DNA of 64,000 nt, from positions 51,854-115,853 of the forward strand of contig CAUYUJ010021686.1 of NCBI GenBank assembly GCA_963575745.1. The letters are read 5' to 3'. Origin of the DNA: Prorocentrum cordatum (taxonomy: Eukaryota > Sar > Dinophyceae > Prorocentrales > Prorocentraceae). This document shows, in pieces, positions 51,941-61,912 of this stretch; position 1 is the first letter of the stretch; each line of letters opens with the position of its first letter. The notes under the pieces were generated by a model that did not search any database, had not been told where the DNA came from, and saw nothing but the letters and a program-made list of their open reading frames with translations. Both the position numbers and the translations under genes were made by a program.

Positions 51941-52629
51941 TAGAACTCATGAGACAAGCAGCTTTAACATGTTCTGCCCTTGGGGCCAAGCGCTGCTGGG
52001 AGGCGGGCGGAGCGCTCGTGCTCGCGCAGGCCGCCCCCGCCAGCAGGGAGGAGGGGAGGGGAGGGGAGGAGGAGAGGAGGGGAGGGGAGGAGGGGAGGCC
52101 GCCCCAGCCAGCAGGGAGGGGTGGGGAGGAGGGGAGCATCACTTGCCACGAGCGCCGATGCTGCGGCGCAGAGCTCCTCGCCACAGCGCCCTGCCGCGGC
52201 GGCGTGCTTCCCCTTCGTGCTCCGGGGGCCCGCGCGGAGGCCCGTGCGACGGCTGCACCTCGGCGGCCTGCCACATGCGGCCAGACTCCTGCGCGCCGGC
52301 GCCACGCCTCGCCTCGCCAGCCCTCCTGGGTGCGGCACGCGGTGTCGGCCCACCGCGGCGCGCATGGAGCCACGGCCCTCGCCTGCTCCACGGCGCCGCC
52401 GCACTGGCGGCACTGCCCGCGGCTCTCCGGAGAGTGCCTTGCCATCCTGCCCCAGTGGCAGTCGGGCGCCCCCGCGTCCCGCCAAGGCCGCGGCCAAAGC
52501 GTTTCCTCACCTCCGCACGGGGGACGGCTACCCAACTGCATCCCGCCAGGGTAGCCGCCACTGCAAGCCTCTCCTCCGGGGGGGAGGGGCACCCTACTGC
52601 ACCCCGTCAAGGCCGCCTTTGCGGCACCT
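51941..52629. other. GC-rich spacer with GGGGA patch, no gene
   Basis: GGAGGGG units at about 52,045-52,130, then GC-rich sequence. Short near-duplicates around 52,490-52,615 (CCTCACCTCCGCAC, CTACCCAACTGCATCCCGCC and close copies) hint at decayed 50-60 bp tandem units. No recognised gene. Confidence 0.5.
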
Positions 52630-52920
52630 CCTCCGCCGAAGGCCCCACTGGGACGGTTTGCATGCGTTTCCCCCCGCCACTACGGCACACCTCTCACACG
52701 GCTCGTGGCCGCGTAGGGAGCTCCACCGAATGCCCCAGATGGCGACGTTATGCGTCTTCCCCAGCCCATGTCGGCACACCCCTTACACGTTTCGTAGCCC
52801 CTGTCCGCATGGCCCGTGCCCCATCTCTCCCGCAGCGCGCTGCCTACGAGGAGATGGTCACGCCCTGCGTGATTCGCAGCTGCATATGGTTGGGTCCTTC
52901 GCCAGGCTAATCTTATAAAG
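52630..52920 (+). repeat. Family R repeats with terminal motif
   Basis: Three degenerate units (GGCACACCTCTCACACGGCT, CGTAGGGAGCTCCACCGAAT and equivalents). It ends with TGCATATGGTTGGGTCCTTC then GCCAGG at 52,881-52,906, the same terminus seen at 57,172-57,197. Confidence 0.75.
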
Positions 52921-53472
52921 TCGATGATGGTGTGACAGCGCGCAGCGGATAATGTGATCGTCCCCCGCCGTCTTTATCAACAGTCAATGCAGAATCATGA
53001 CGAGGTGCGCACGCATGGTAAAGTGTTTGCCACAACGTGCGCATCGCATGGCTTTGGACAGGGAAAGTGTGTGTATGTGTGTGTGTGCAGTTCCTCTAAC
53101 CCACCCATCGCTTGAAAACTGCACTGTACGAAGATGCCTGCTGCGCTATCGACAACGCTCGGTAGCAATTATCACCTTCATCTGCTGTTCGCGCTTGAGG
53201 ACCTTCTCTGCCGCTGGCTTAAAATGTGCATGTGTGCGTGTGTGTGTGTCTCTGCTATTTTCTAGGGTTGATATACACTCGTGTGTGGGAAGGGGGCATT
53301 CACCAAAAAGTAGTGGTAACAAGCCCCACTTCGGAGGGGAAGACAGGAGAACCTCGAAGAGAGGTTTCGCTGAGCCACTCGCGTCCAGGGCTCTGGTGGG
53401 AGTTCCCATGTTTCTGCGCTTTTTCACCTTTCCTTCGCATCCTTTTTCTCCTCTGCTGCCTACCGTGCCCAG
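52921..53472. other. Spacer, no gene seen
   Basis: Ordinary composition with two short GT runs (53,065-53,088 and 53,228-53,250). It ends in a pyrimidine tract that could serve the following exon-like island. Confidence 0.45.
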
Positions 53473-53562
53473 GCTTCGGTGGCATGATCTGGGCGGACAT
53501 CCTTGGCGCCAATTGCCTCGTGTGGCGATGCGGCTACACCGGAGAGGACAGAAAGGGAAGGG
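53473..53562 (+). CDS. Exon-like coding island, unrecognised
   Basis: After TTTTTCTCCTCTGCTGCC and CCCAG, a good 3' splice-site context, the frame reads FGGMIWADILGANCLVWRCG and YTGEDRKG, then meets GTAAGC, a good donor. The peptide is unlike repeat translations. No protein family is recognised. A possible partner lies near 53,890 (an AG after CTTCTTG, then a GATGCAG... peptide), but joining them is speculative. Confidence 0.4.
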
Positions 53563-54429
53563 TAAGCAAGCGTGGCTGCTTCGCTCCGCGTCGGCGCGGA
53601 CGTTGGCGCAGGCGTTCAAGGTTGACCTTATTCTGTCGGCGGCGAGCCTCTGAGAAGTCCTGCCGCCTTCTGAGAAGGCCTTCTCCTTCTCACTTCCCCT
53701 CTCGCTCGCCGCTGACTCTTGGGGTCTCTTTTTCGGATTCCGGGGCCGCCAACGGGAGCCCACGGCGCGAGATCCGCACGGCAGATGGCGTCCAGAGACT
53801 ATGGGGACCGGGAGCGGAGCTCGTTCAAGGTGGATCTGTTCACGCGGTGTCAGACATTGGGGCCCACGTCTTCTTGCAGGATGCAGTCAAACCGCATAGT
53901 GAGGATGAGCAGCTTTCCAAGGTTACCCTTGCATCCTTCCCCTTCGGCCCATCCTTGGCCGCTTTCGCTGGCCGCGCCCCGCTCGCAGAGTGTCGACATG
54001 TCCTTCCAAGGCCCTTGCATCCTTATCGTGCGTCCTTATACTGGCTGATTGTATTGCCGTGAACAGGTGTTTTTGGACTGCCAATCCTTGCGTTTGTTGC
54101 GCAGCAGTGCACGCACAGCGAGACAGTAATTGCGCCTGGTATAATGTCCAAAGCGTATTTTCTATACAGTGGGTGACGCGCATCAAGAAAGCAGATGTCG
54201 TTCGTCAGGGTAACCAGGGTATCCTGTGTTTCTTTGCTGCGCGGTGACTTCCCGTGGGCGTTAAGGAACTGCTGCCTTCAGAGTGCCTTGGGTTTCCCCC
54301 CAATTGCGCCTCGCTCGCGAACATTCAGGGCTGGGTTTCTTGCGAGGGTTTCGTGCGGCCGCATCCGCACTGTACTGTCATGCCGCACCTAGTGGCCCTC
54401 GTCCTCTCCCGCCACCGTGCCTGGGTTGT
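53563..54429. other. Spacer, possible further exons
   Basis: Composition is gene-like in places. AG and GT pairs with pyrimidine tracts occur near 53,785, 53,830, 53,880 and 53,925, but no peptide is recognisable. No RNA gene is seen. Confidence 0.35.
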
Positions 54430-54625
54430 CGGTCTCAGGCGTCTTAGGTGCCTCTCGGGATACCTTGGGATGGCTCTCGGGGACCTGTTGGAGGCCGAGG
54501 CCCCTTGAGAGCCGCTTGGGAAGATCTTCGGAGCCCTGGGGACCTCTACGGAGCCTCCAGGGGCCTCTTCGGGGCACCTTGAGGGCCTCTTGGCGGTCTC
54601 ACGGGGGGTCTTAGCACAAGAGGGC
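54430..54625. repeat. Family G ('CTTGGGG') block, copy 6
   Basis: Short block of GGCCTCTTCGGGGCACCTTG-type units without the family core. Confidence 0.65.
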
Positions 54626-54923
54626 TCCTCGGGCCCGCGCAGGTTCCGCTTTGCGGGGCCGCACGCATGGAGGAGCGGTTGTAAAGCGCTTGCTTTCAAT
54701 GCTTTTCAAGGAATCTGCGGCTAATGCGAAGCACCCTGGAAGTGCAAAGAAGCCGTGGGGGCAGCCCAGATATCAGGTCTTTGGGCTGCTTCCAGGTTGT
54801 TTACAATATCCACATGGAAGAGTCGATGGAACCCGAAGGCGCTCCACTCAGCACGTACGGCCCGATGACGGATTTGGTGGGCGTTGGGCCAGTAACGCAC
54901 AGTCGTATTGGTGGATGATTCGT

Positions 54924-54924
<1 letters not shown>

Positions 54925-54990
<66 letters not shown>

Positions 54991-55052
54991 CAAGGGGATG
55001 CGACCATGACTCTTCATATGCAGTATATCGTGTGTGTGTGTGTGTGTGTGGC
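54925..55052. repeat. (GT)n, two runs
   Basis: GT runs at 54,925-54,989 and 55,030-55,051, separated by unique sequence. Confidence 0.95.
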
Positions 55053-55379
55053 TAGATATCCGACCAGTTCTGCAATGACGGGCATTGGGGGAGCTCACGC
55101 CGCCCTCCGCTACGCTCGTTGTGGTGATCGATCGGTTTGATAACCTGTCAGCAGAGGCAACCTCCGCAGCTCAATTCTTCTGCCCCAGACTTGGTTTGCG
55201 GGGTCGGGTGGGGCGGTGCCCATGGCATGCATATGCGCTCCTCGTTGAGAGCGATCGCCATCAGCTCCCGATGCTGTGATGGGACGCTTCGATCTTCTTT
55301 CTGGATGGGGCAGGAAGCGGCGCTGAATGATCAGACGCTCGCCCATGTAGTCGCAGGGGCGCATATTGCTCCTTGTTGA

Positions 55380-56300
55380 TACACTTGCTCCTCGTTTCGT
55401 AGCCCCAGAGTGGGGGCTCCATCTAAGGCTGGTGTACCACATGCGGCCGCCCCATCTATTTTGGCACACCTGTCACACGTTTCGTGGCCCCATATGGGCA
55501 CCAGCGAAGGCTCCAGGGAGCTGTACCACATGCTGCCGCCCCACACCCCTCACACGTTCCGTGGCCCCATATGGAGCCCCAACTAAGTCCCCAGGGAGGT
55601 GTCGTGGCCCCATATGGAGCTCCACCGACGGCTCTGGCCCCAGGGGGGTTTACCACATGCGGCCGCCCCACCCTTTTCGGCACACACCTCACACGTTTCG
55701 TGGCCCGAGAGGAGCTCCACCTAAGGCCCCAGGGGGGTTGCACCACATGCAGGCGCCCCACCCATTTCGGCACACACCTCACACGTTTCGTGGCCCCAGA
55801 GGGGAGTTCCACCGAAGGTCCCAGGTGGGTGTACCACATGCGACCGCCCCACCCGTTTCGTCACACCCCTTACACGGTTCGTGGCCCCAGAGGGGAGCTG
55901 CACAGAAGGTTCCACGGGGGTGTACCACATGCGGCCGCCCCACCCATTTCGGCGCACAACCCTTCCACGTTTCCTGGCCCAAGAGGGGAGCTCCACAGAA
56001 GGCCCCAGGGGGGTGTACCACATGCGACCGCCCCACCCATTTCGGCACAACCCTTACACGTTTCGTGGCCCCAAAGGGGAGGGAGCTGCACCGAAGGCCC
56101 ACCGGGGGTGTACCACATGCGGGCGCCCCACCCATGTCCGCATAACCCTTACACCGTTCTCCACCGAAGGACCTAGCCCGCATGCCACGTTTCGTGGCCC
56201 AAGAGGGGAGCTCCACGGAATGCCCCAGTGACAGCGCTCGCATGGCGACCCCGCCCCATTTCGGCACAGCGCTCACATGCTTCGCGGCCCCATTAGGAGC
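55380..56300 (+). repeat. Family R tandem array, about ten units of 90 bp
   Basis: Landmarks ACACGTTTCGTGGCCCCAGA, GGGGAGCTCCACCGAAGG, CCCCAGGGGGGTGTACCACA and TGCGGCCGCCCCACCCATTT recur every 90-91 bp (for example 55,691, 55,781, 55,872). Because the unit is close to 30 codons, both strands stay open, giving GVYHMRPPHPFRHT-like and ACGTPPWGLRWSS-like repeat peptides. I treat these as artefacts. Confidence 0.9.
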
Positions 56301-56329
56301 TACATATCCATGTTCGTTGGCACTTCGTT

Positions 56330-56930
56330 TTGAGGCCTCTTGGTGCCCGCCAGGGGCCTCTTGGGGCCTCTTTTTGGGGGGGCATTTTGGGGCCTCTTGG
56401 GGGTCTCTTGGGGGCCTCTTGGGGACCTCTAGGGGGCCCCTTAGGGCCTCTTGGGCACCTCTTGGGGCCTCCTGAGGGCCTCTTGGGGCGGAAGGCTTGG
56501 ATTTTCGCTTCGTGCTCTCTCTTCGCTCATGTGCCCCTTTTGGGGCCGTCTTGGGGTCCTCCTGGGCAGTCTTGGGTGCCTCTTGGGCCATCTTGTGGCG
56601 CTCTGAGGCCGTCTTGGGGCCCTCTTGGATGCCTGTTGGGCTGTTTTGGGGTGGTCTTGGGGGCCTCTTGGGCCGTCTTGAAGCATCGGAAACCCGAAAA
56701 GGCGAGAACGTCACTCTCTTTCAAAAACCGAGGGCCCACCAAGGTTTTTTGCATCTTGGGTCCCTCTTGGGAGGCTTCTTGGAGGCCTCTTGGGGCGTCT
56801 TGGAGGCCTCTTGGGCCATCTTGAGGCAATCTTGGGCGTCGTCGAGCGATCGTTCGGCGACTCGGGGCCCACTTGGACCGTCTTAGGGGCCTCCTGGGCC
56901 GTTATGGAATCCTTGGCCGCCCAGGGACCC
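56330..56930. repeat. Family G ('CTTGGGG') block, copy 7
   Basis: CCTCTTGGGGCCTC arms flank a core at about 56,681-56,750 (GCATCGGAAACCCGAAAAGG, CGAGAACGTCACTC). Confidence 0.8.
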
Positions 56931-56999
56931 CCTGCAACAGGGGCGATGCAGTCCTCTGGGCGTGACCTGGAGGATGGGGGTCGCTTAGAATATTGCGGA

Positions 57000-57230
57000 A
57001 ACCCTGTCAGGGCTGCCACGCCTCAACGTGCCGCATGCACAGTGACGGATCTAAAGCGCTAGTGGCAGCGCCTGCATGGCCGCCCTGCCCAAATGCGGAA
57101 CCGTTCACACGCTTTGTGACCCCAGAAGGAGATCAACCGAGTGCGGTACTCACAGCGACGGTACTCGCAACTGCATACGGTTGGGTCCTTCGCCAGGATT
57201 ATTTTGCGAGGATTCGGGCCTTCCCAGCAG
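57000..57230 (+). repeat. Family R unit with terminal motif
   Basis: One or two degenerate units (CAACGTGCCGCATGCACAGT, CACACGCTTTGTGACCCCAG) and then the shared terminus CTGCATACGGTTGGGTCCTT, CGCCAGG at 57,171-57,197. Confidence 0.7.
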
Positions 57231-57506
57231 ACTCCACCACCAAACAACCTCCTCCCACTGACCTCCGCCCTCCGACCCCCCAACTACCAACTTCCATTCA
57301 CCAATCTCCACGCAGGGCCCCTGGTGCTCTGCCAGGGACCTTCAGAAGAGCCCTAAGGCACCCAAAGCCAAGCACGTTGCTGCGCATCCAGGCTTATTTG
57401 CCATATGCGCGTTCCAGATATCTAGTGGCCTGCGGCCCATCACGCCACCGTGCCCAGGTTGTGAGCGACATGCTTGTGAGAGATTTCCTTGTTTTCGGGC
57501 GCGGAG

Positions 57507-57786
57507 ATGCATTTTGGCGAGATCAATGTCATGGGGTCTTGGACAGAGGCACCGCAAACTGGAGAAGTCGTCACCGTGGGAGGCTCCAGAATGGGTTTCG
57601 TTTGACACGGTTGAGCTCAAAATCGTTCAAGGACACACGCACTGTGGCATCATCTACTGGACGTTGTACGTGAAGCGTTTGGGGCGGTCAGGGTTTGCAG
57701 TCGGGGGCCTGTTGGGGGAGGACGACAACAAAGACGCAATGACTTATCCAGTGTTTTGTGCCGACCATGTGGCTCTGGCGGTGTGA
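57507..57786 (+). pseudogene. Coding-like fragment ending in a GGLLGEDD-type motif
   Basis: Two frames give one continuous-looking peptide. 57,507-57,590 reads MHFGEINVMGSWTEAPQTGE then VVTVGGSRM. From about 57,600 another frame reads FDTVELKIVQGHTHCGIIYW, TLYVKRLGRSGFAVGGLLGE and DD, ending FCADHVALAV and a stop at 57,784. The change happens at GGGTTTCGTTTGAC, where a few bases appear gained. I have an impression of similar C-terminal GGLLGxDDH segments in dinoflagellate secreted proteins but cannot name the family. It is either a decayed gene or a gene with an assembly indel. Confidence 0.4.
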
Positions 57787-57849
57787 GTGAGCGGCACGGG
57801 CCTGTCCGTGTCTTCGACTGTTGTAACAGACTTCGCGCAACAAGATACA

Positions 57850-58660
57850 TTGACTCTTGGGGATCTCTTGAGATGTCTTGGGGGGCTTTCTGGGCTGCCT
57901 TGGAGCCATGGGGGCGGTCGTCGGCATTTCTGGGTGGTTCATGGGGCCGTCTTGAGGCGATCTAAGGGGGCATTTGGGTTGTCGTGGACATTGTGGCGAC
58001 CAGAATAACGAACTTGCTAAGCGGGTACGTTTTCCTTGTAGACGTTGAATGATTTCTGCTTTGGGACTCTCTTCGGAGTGCTCGCGGGAGCCTCTGAGGG
58101 GCACTTTTGGGACCTTTTGAGGGCTTCTTGGGGGCCTCTTGGGGCTTCCTGGGGGCCTCTTGGGGGCTTCTTGGGACCTCTTGGGTGCCTCTTGGGGGCC
58201 TCTTGGAGCCTCCTGGGTAGTGCCTGGAGGTTTCTCGGGGTCGAGTGCTCGAAATGTCCGTTCGGGTTTCCGTCTGGGCCCCCTCTTGGAGCCGTCTCGG
58301 GGGCGCTTGGGCCGTCTTGAAGCCTTTTCGGGTCGTTCTGAGACCCTCTGGGAGGCCTCTTGGGCCGTCTTGAGGCGGTCTTGAATGCTTCTCGGGCCTT
58401 CTGGAGCGTCGGGAAGCCGAAATGGCGAGAACGCCTAACTCGCTCAAACACCCTGGGAACATCACTGATTTTTGCCTCTGGAAGCCCTCTTGCGAGGCCT
58501 CTTGGAGGCCTCTTGGGGCGTCTTGGGGGCATCTTCGGCCGTCTGGCGGCCATCTTGGGCGTTTTGGACCGATCGCTCGACGACTCGGGACCCTCTTTCC
58601 GCCGTCTTTGGGGCCCCTTCGGGTCCTCTTGGACAGTCTTGGGGCTCTTTTGGCGCTCCA
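57850..58660. repeat. Family G ('CTTGGGG') block, copy 8
   Basis: The longest block. GCCTCTTGGGGG arms surround a core at 58,404-58,470 (GCGTCGGGAAGCCGAAATGG, CGAGAACGCC). Confidence 0.8.
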
Positions 58661-59110
58661 AATGCTCCGGCGACACACCCCAGGAAGGCGGGGAAGCGCC
58701 AGGGAGCGCCTGGGAACCTGGGGGGTCTGGGTCCTACCCCTTTGGGACCACAAGCCCTTTATACCAGGCAGAGCTGCATGAGCCTTGCTTGTGGCACTCC
58801 ACTACGTGCCGAAGGCACGGTGGCGGATGACGGGAAGCGCCTCTGGCGTGGAGGCCCAAGAGAGGCCCCAAAACGGCCTCCAAGAGGACAAAAAGAGGCC
58901 CCAAGAGGCTCCAAAACGCCCCCTATGCGGCTTGTGTCCTTTCAGGGGGGGGGCATTGACGTAATATCGCCCGTCTTGAGGTTACCTTGGGGTTCTCCCG
59001 GGCCGTCTTGGGGTTCCCCCGGGCAACGGCGGCCCACGTGAGACGACGACGACGAAGGACGAACGAACAACGACGACGGACGACAACGACGACGACGACG
59101 ACGGGACAAT
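58661..59110. other. Spacer ending in ACG/GAC array
   Basis: 58,840-58,925 has CCAAGAGGCCCC units, family G-like on the other strand. 59,038-59,105 is GACGACGAACG-type trinucleotide repeat. No gene. Confidence 0.6.
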
Positions 59111-59114
59111 AGTC

Positions 59115-59205
59115 CGAAGGATTGCCAAAAAACCCTTGAACGAAGGATTGCAAAAAAAACCCTTGGACGAAGGATTGCAAAAAAACGGTTTTTTGCAATC
59201 CTTCT
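59115..59205. repeat. Three GAAGGATTGCAAAAA units ending in a hairpin
   Basis: CGAAGGATTGCAAAAAA occurs three times at about 28-bp spacing. The third is followed after two bases by its reverse complement TTTTTTGCAATCCTTC, making a hairpin at 59,169-59,204. Confidence 0.85.
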
Positions 59206-59302
59206 TTCAACGAGCCCCAATAAGGCCTGCTAGAGGTTCCAAGCGATTCCTGCCGGTCCGCTCGCGCAGCCCTCATCCAACTGAGCCCTTGCTCGAAGAC
59301 GC

Positions 59303-59347
59303 CGGAGGAGGAGGAGGAGGAGGAGGAGGAGGAGGAGGAGGAGGAGG
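59303..59347. repeat. (GGA)n tract
   Basis: Fifteen near-perfect GGA/GAG units. Confidence 0.95.
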
Positions 59348-61388
59348 CCCCTGCTCTGTAAGAGCAGTTTTTTTTCCATTGGTTCTGGCCCCTGGAACTT
59401 CCTCGTCCTCTCTTCTGCCCCCCCTCGTCTTCGTTCTTGTCCTCCACGCCGTCATGGCCGTCAGCAGCCGCCTCGTGGTCGTTCTCATCATCCTTATCTT
59501 TTCCTTTCCTTCGTATGATTCATATTACTTTTCTTGTTCTAGTTTCTAGTTATTCTTCTTCTTGATATTCTTCTTCTTCTTCTTCTTATTCTTCTTCGTA
59601 CAGGTGCCGTGGGCAAAGGCGGCGCTTCACGTTCTTGTCCGTCCAGGTTTGGAGAAGCAGCAGTGCGCGTGTGCGCCCACAAGTGCGAATGGGCAGCAAG
59701 AGCCAACAAGTTGGATTAGCCCTGCGTGGTCGGGGAGTGTCAGGGCAGCTCCCGAGGTCGGTCTGTGCGCGGGGCCGAGGGAGTCGTCCGCATCAGGAGG
59801 GCGGTGTACCTGGTGACCGCCTTGAAGCTTGGTGCTGCCCACCATGACGGAAGCGAGCAGCATGCCGTGGTGCCGTGGATGTGATCCCTTGGCAGATGGG
59901 TCATGCCTTGTGTGCCTCCCGGCGCACCTGGGGGTCATCGCAGCCGTGGATGCAGACCTGGAGCGTCCAGTCGCGAACCTCGACCACCGTGCTGTCGACC
60001 GTGTGTCACCGCCCACCACGTTCCGCCACCCTCATTTGGCGCGTTCAGCTTGTATAAAGTCGGGCACGTCCCTCCCCAGGAGGAAAACTCAAACATAGCA
60101 AAAAAAAATAGCCCGGGGACGATTTTTCGACTCTATGTCTGGACTCTCGTTGTGTTTTTTTTTTTTTGCTGTTTTAGTTTTTTCGCCCCGAAGCTGCCTG
60201 TAGGGGGACACGCCCGACCTAGAGCTGCTACAGGCGCACCGAGGAGCGGGCCCTGGGCCAGTCGCTCTGGGTCGCGCGGAGGGCGGACGCGTCGCTGCCG
60301 GCCGCCGGGGCATGCGAGGGCCTGGGTGCGCCCTGCCCGGCCACGTGCCTGCCGCCGCCCGCCCTCGGAGCAGGGGCCACAGCTTCCCGGATGGCTCCCT
60401 GGAGAGCCAAGAGGGTGTCAGATGGAGGAGCCAGAGCCGCGGGGTAGCCCCGGAGGTCGTTCCGGCCTCCGTTTTCCAGCGCCGCTGCAGCTCGCTCGTT
60501 CCGGCTTCCGTTTTCCAGCGCCGCTGCAGCTTGCTTGAGCTTTTAGGGAAGCGTTTCCCAACACGCGTGCCCATGAGCTCTCCAGAAGGTCCTTCGGAAG
60601 CTCCCTCCAGGTCCTTCTAGAGTTCTTCGCTAGGCCTTTCCACGCCCGGAGGCCCTGCTATCCGGGTTTTGGACTCCACCAGTGGGGGGACCCCCTTGGT
60701 GTGGAGACCGGAGCCTGGAGCACGTCGTGGAGGGCTACGAGTGCCTCGGGGACCTCCTGGCACTCCTCGTCGGAGTCGACGTCGGGTCGTTCGAGACCCT
60801 TGCTGCGGTCGGGGAAAGCTCCCAAGCGTGCCCTGCAAGGATGGCCTCGACGATGCTGGGGGTTGCGCGCCAGGTGGTGGGTAAGCAGTGACGGCAGTGC
60901 CGGTTCCACAGCTTGGCGAGCTACCTTCGCCGCCTGGTCCGGTGCAGAGGGAGCCGTCGGGTTGCCCGAGGGCTGGGCTCAGGTGGGTCGGCGCACAGAG
61001 GCGCGCCCGCCAGCAGCCTGTCCTTGGTCCAGGCTCTCTTGTCGGCGCAGCCGTCGCAGCGGCAGGAGGCCCTCTTTTGTCGTCCCTGCGGAGGAAGGCG
61101 AGTCGCTGCTCGTGGGTCGAGTCCTGTGGTGGGCAGGCTGTGGCCCTGCAGAGGGGCCGAGGTCAGTCACGGCACACCGCCTCGAGCCAGAGGAGCAGGC
61201 CCTCCAGAGGTGCAGCAGCGGAGACCGGGCCCCTGAGGGGCCGACGGCCGCCCGTCCAGGGGGGGGGCCCCTCCAGCGTGTCCTCGCCTTCCGTGATGGC
61301 GCCACGGCGCACATCCAGTCGGTATTCTGGCCAGTGGAATGGGGGGGGCGACGTCCGTCGGTCCAGGGGGGAGGGCCCCTCCTGCGCA
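59348..61388. other. Spacer, no firm gene; short duplications
   Basis: TTC-rich patch at 59,550-59,600. A 35-39 bp tandem duplication near 60,456-60,536 has TCCGTTTTCCAGCGCCGCTG twice. 60,100-60,190 has A and T runs. 60,660-61,388 is GC-rich with open frames on both strands but no recognised domain; it may be decayed LINE sequence, given what follows. Confidence 0.4.
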
Positions 61389-61453
61389 TCCTCCTCCTCC
61401 TCCCTCCCCCTCCTCCTCCTCCTCCTCCTCCTCCTCCTCCTCCTCCTCCTCCC
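61389..61453. repeat. (TCC)n pyrimidine tract
   Basis: TCC array lying inside the LINE-like frame, directly before its conserved C-terminal part. Confidence 0.95.
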
Positions 61454-61464
61454 CGAGTCCAGGA

Positions 61465-61826
61465 TGCGCAACTCGTATAGGCGTTGCGTATGGGGCTGTC
61501 CTGGGGCTCGCGACTCGCTGAAGCATTACTTTTGTTGCTGCGACCCACTGTACCTGCTTGCCCGTAGACAATTAAGAGCTGACCTCCCCGCGCCCCCGTT
61601 TTTGGACCCCCTCCTGGCTCTGGGCCTGATCCACCCCACCCCCGAGACGTTCAAATTCACTGCTTTTTATTTTCAGCTCTATCGGCTGGCTCACCAGGAG
61701 AGCAAAGCCCGTGCTCTCCCGTTTAGTGACGATGATGCTCGTTCGCTCGCTCGTGCGGCACTTCAAGCTGTTGAAATGCCCCTCGGTGGTCAGCGCCGCA
61801 GGTGGCCCCGCCCCCAGGGGCGGTAG
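61465..61826 (+). pseudogene. LINE-like (non-LTR retrotransposon) ORF2 C-terminal end
   Basis: The frame reads NSYRRCVWGCPGARDSLKHY then FCCC, giving a C-x3-C-x8-H-x4-C arrangement like the zinc-binding motif at the end of many non-LTR retrotransposon ORF2 proteins. It continues LYLLARRQLRADLP, LGLIHPTPETFKFTAFYFQL and DDARSLARAALQAVEMPLGG to a stop at 61,826. The end matches the relic at 7.73-7.84 kb. After the stop, GGGATGACACG and ACGCTCCAACC lead into a TCC tract (61,861), as at the other copy. No RT motifs are readable upstream, where a TCC array and GC-rich sequence lie, so the copy is truncated or decayed. Confidence 0.55.
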
Positions 61827-61860
61827 GTGGGGATGACACGCGGCCCCCCAGACGCTCCAA

Positions 61861-61912
61861 CCTCCTCCTCCTCCTCCTCCTTCTCCTCCTCCTCCTCCTA
61901 CTCCTCCTCGCC
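61861..61912. repeat. (TCC)n at LINE 3' end
   Basis: TCC tract that directly follows the conserved post-stop sequence of the LINE-like element and may be its microsatellite tail. Confidence 0.9.

Noticed and set aside
55380-56300. Repeat protein of about 30-residue units on either strand
   Set aside because: Both strands are equally open because the DNA unit is 90 bp; frames change between units and no flanking domain exists.
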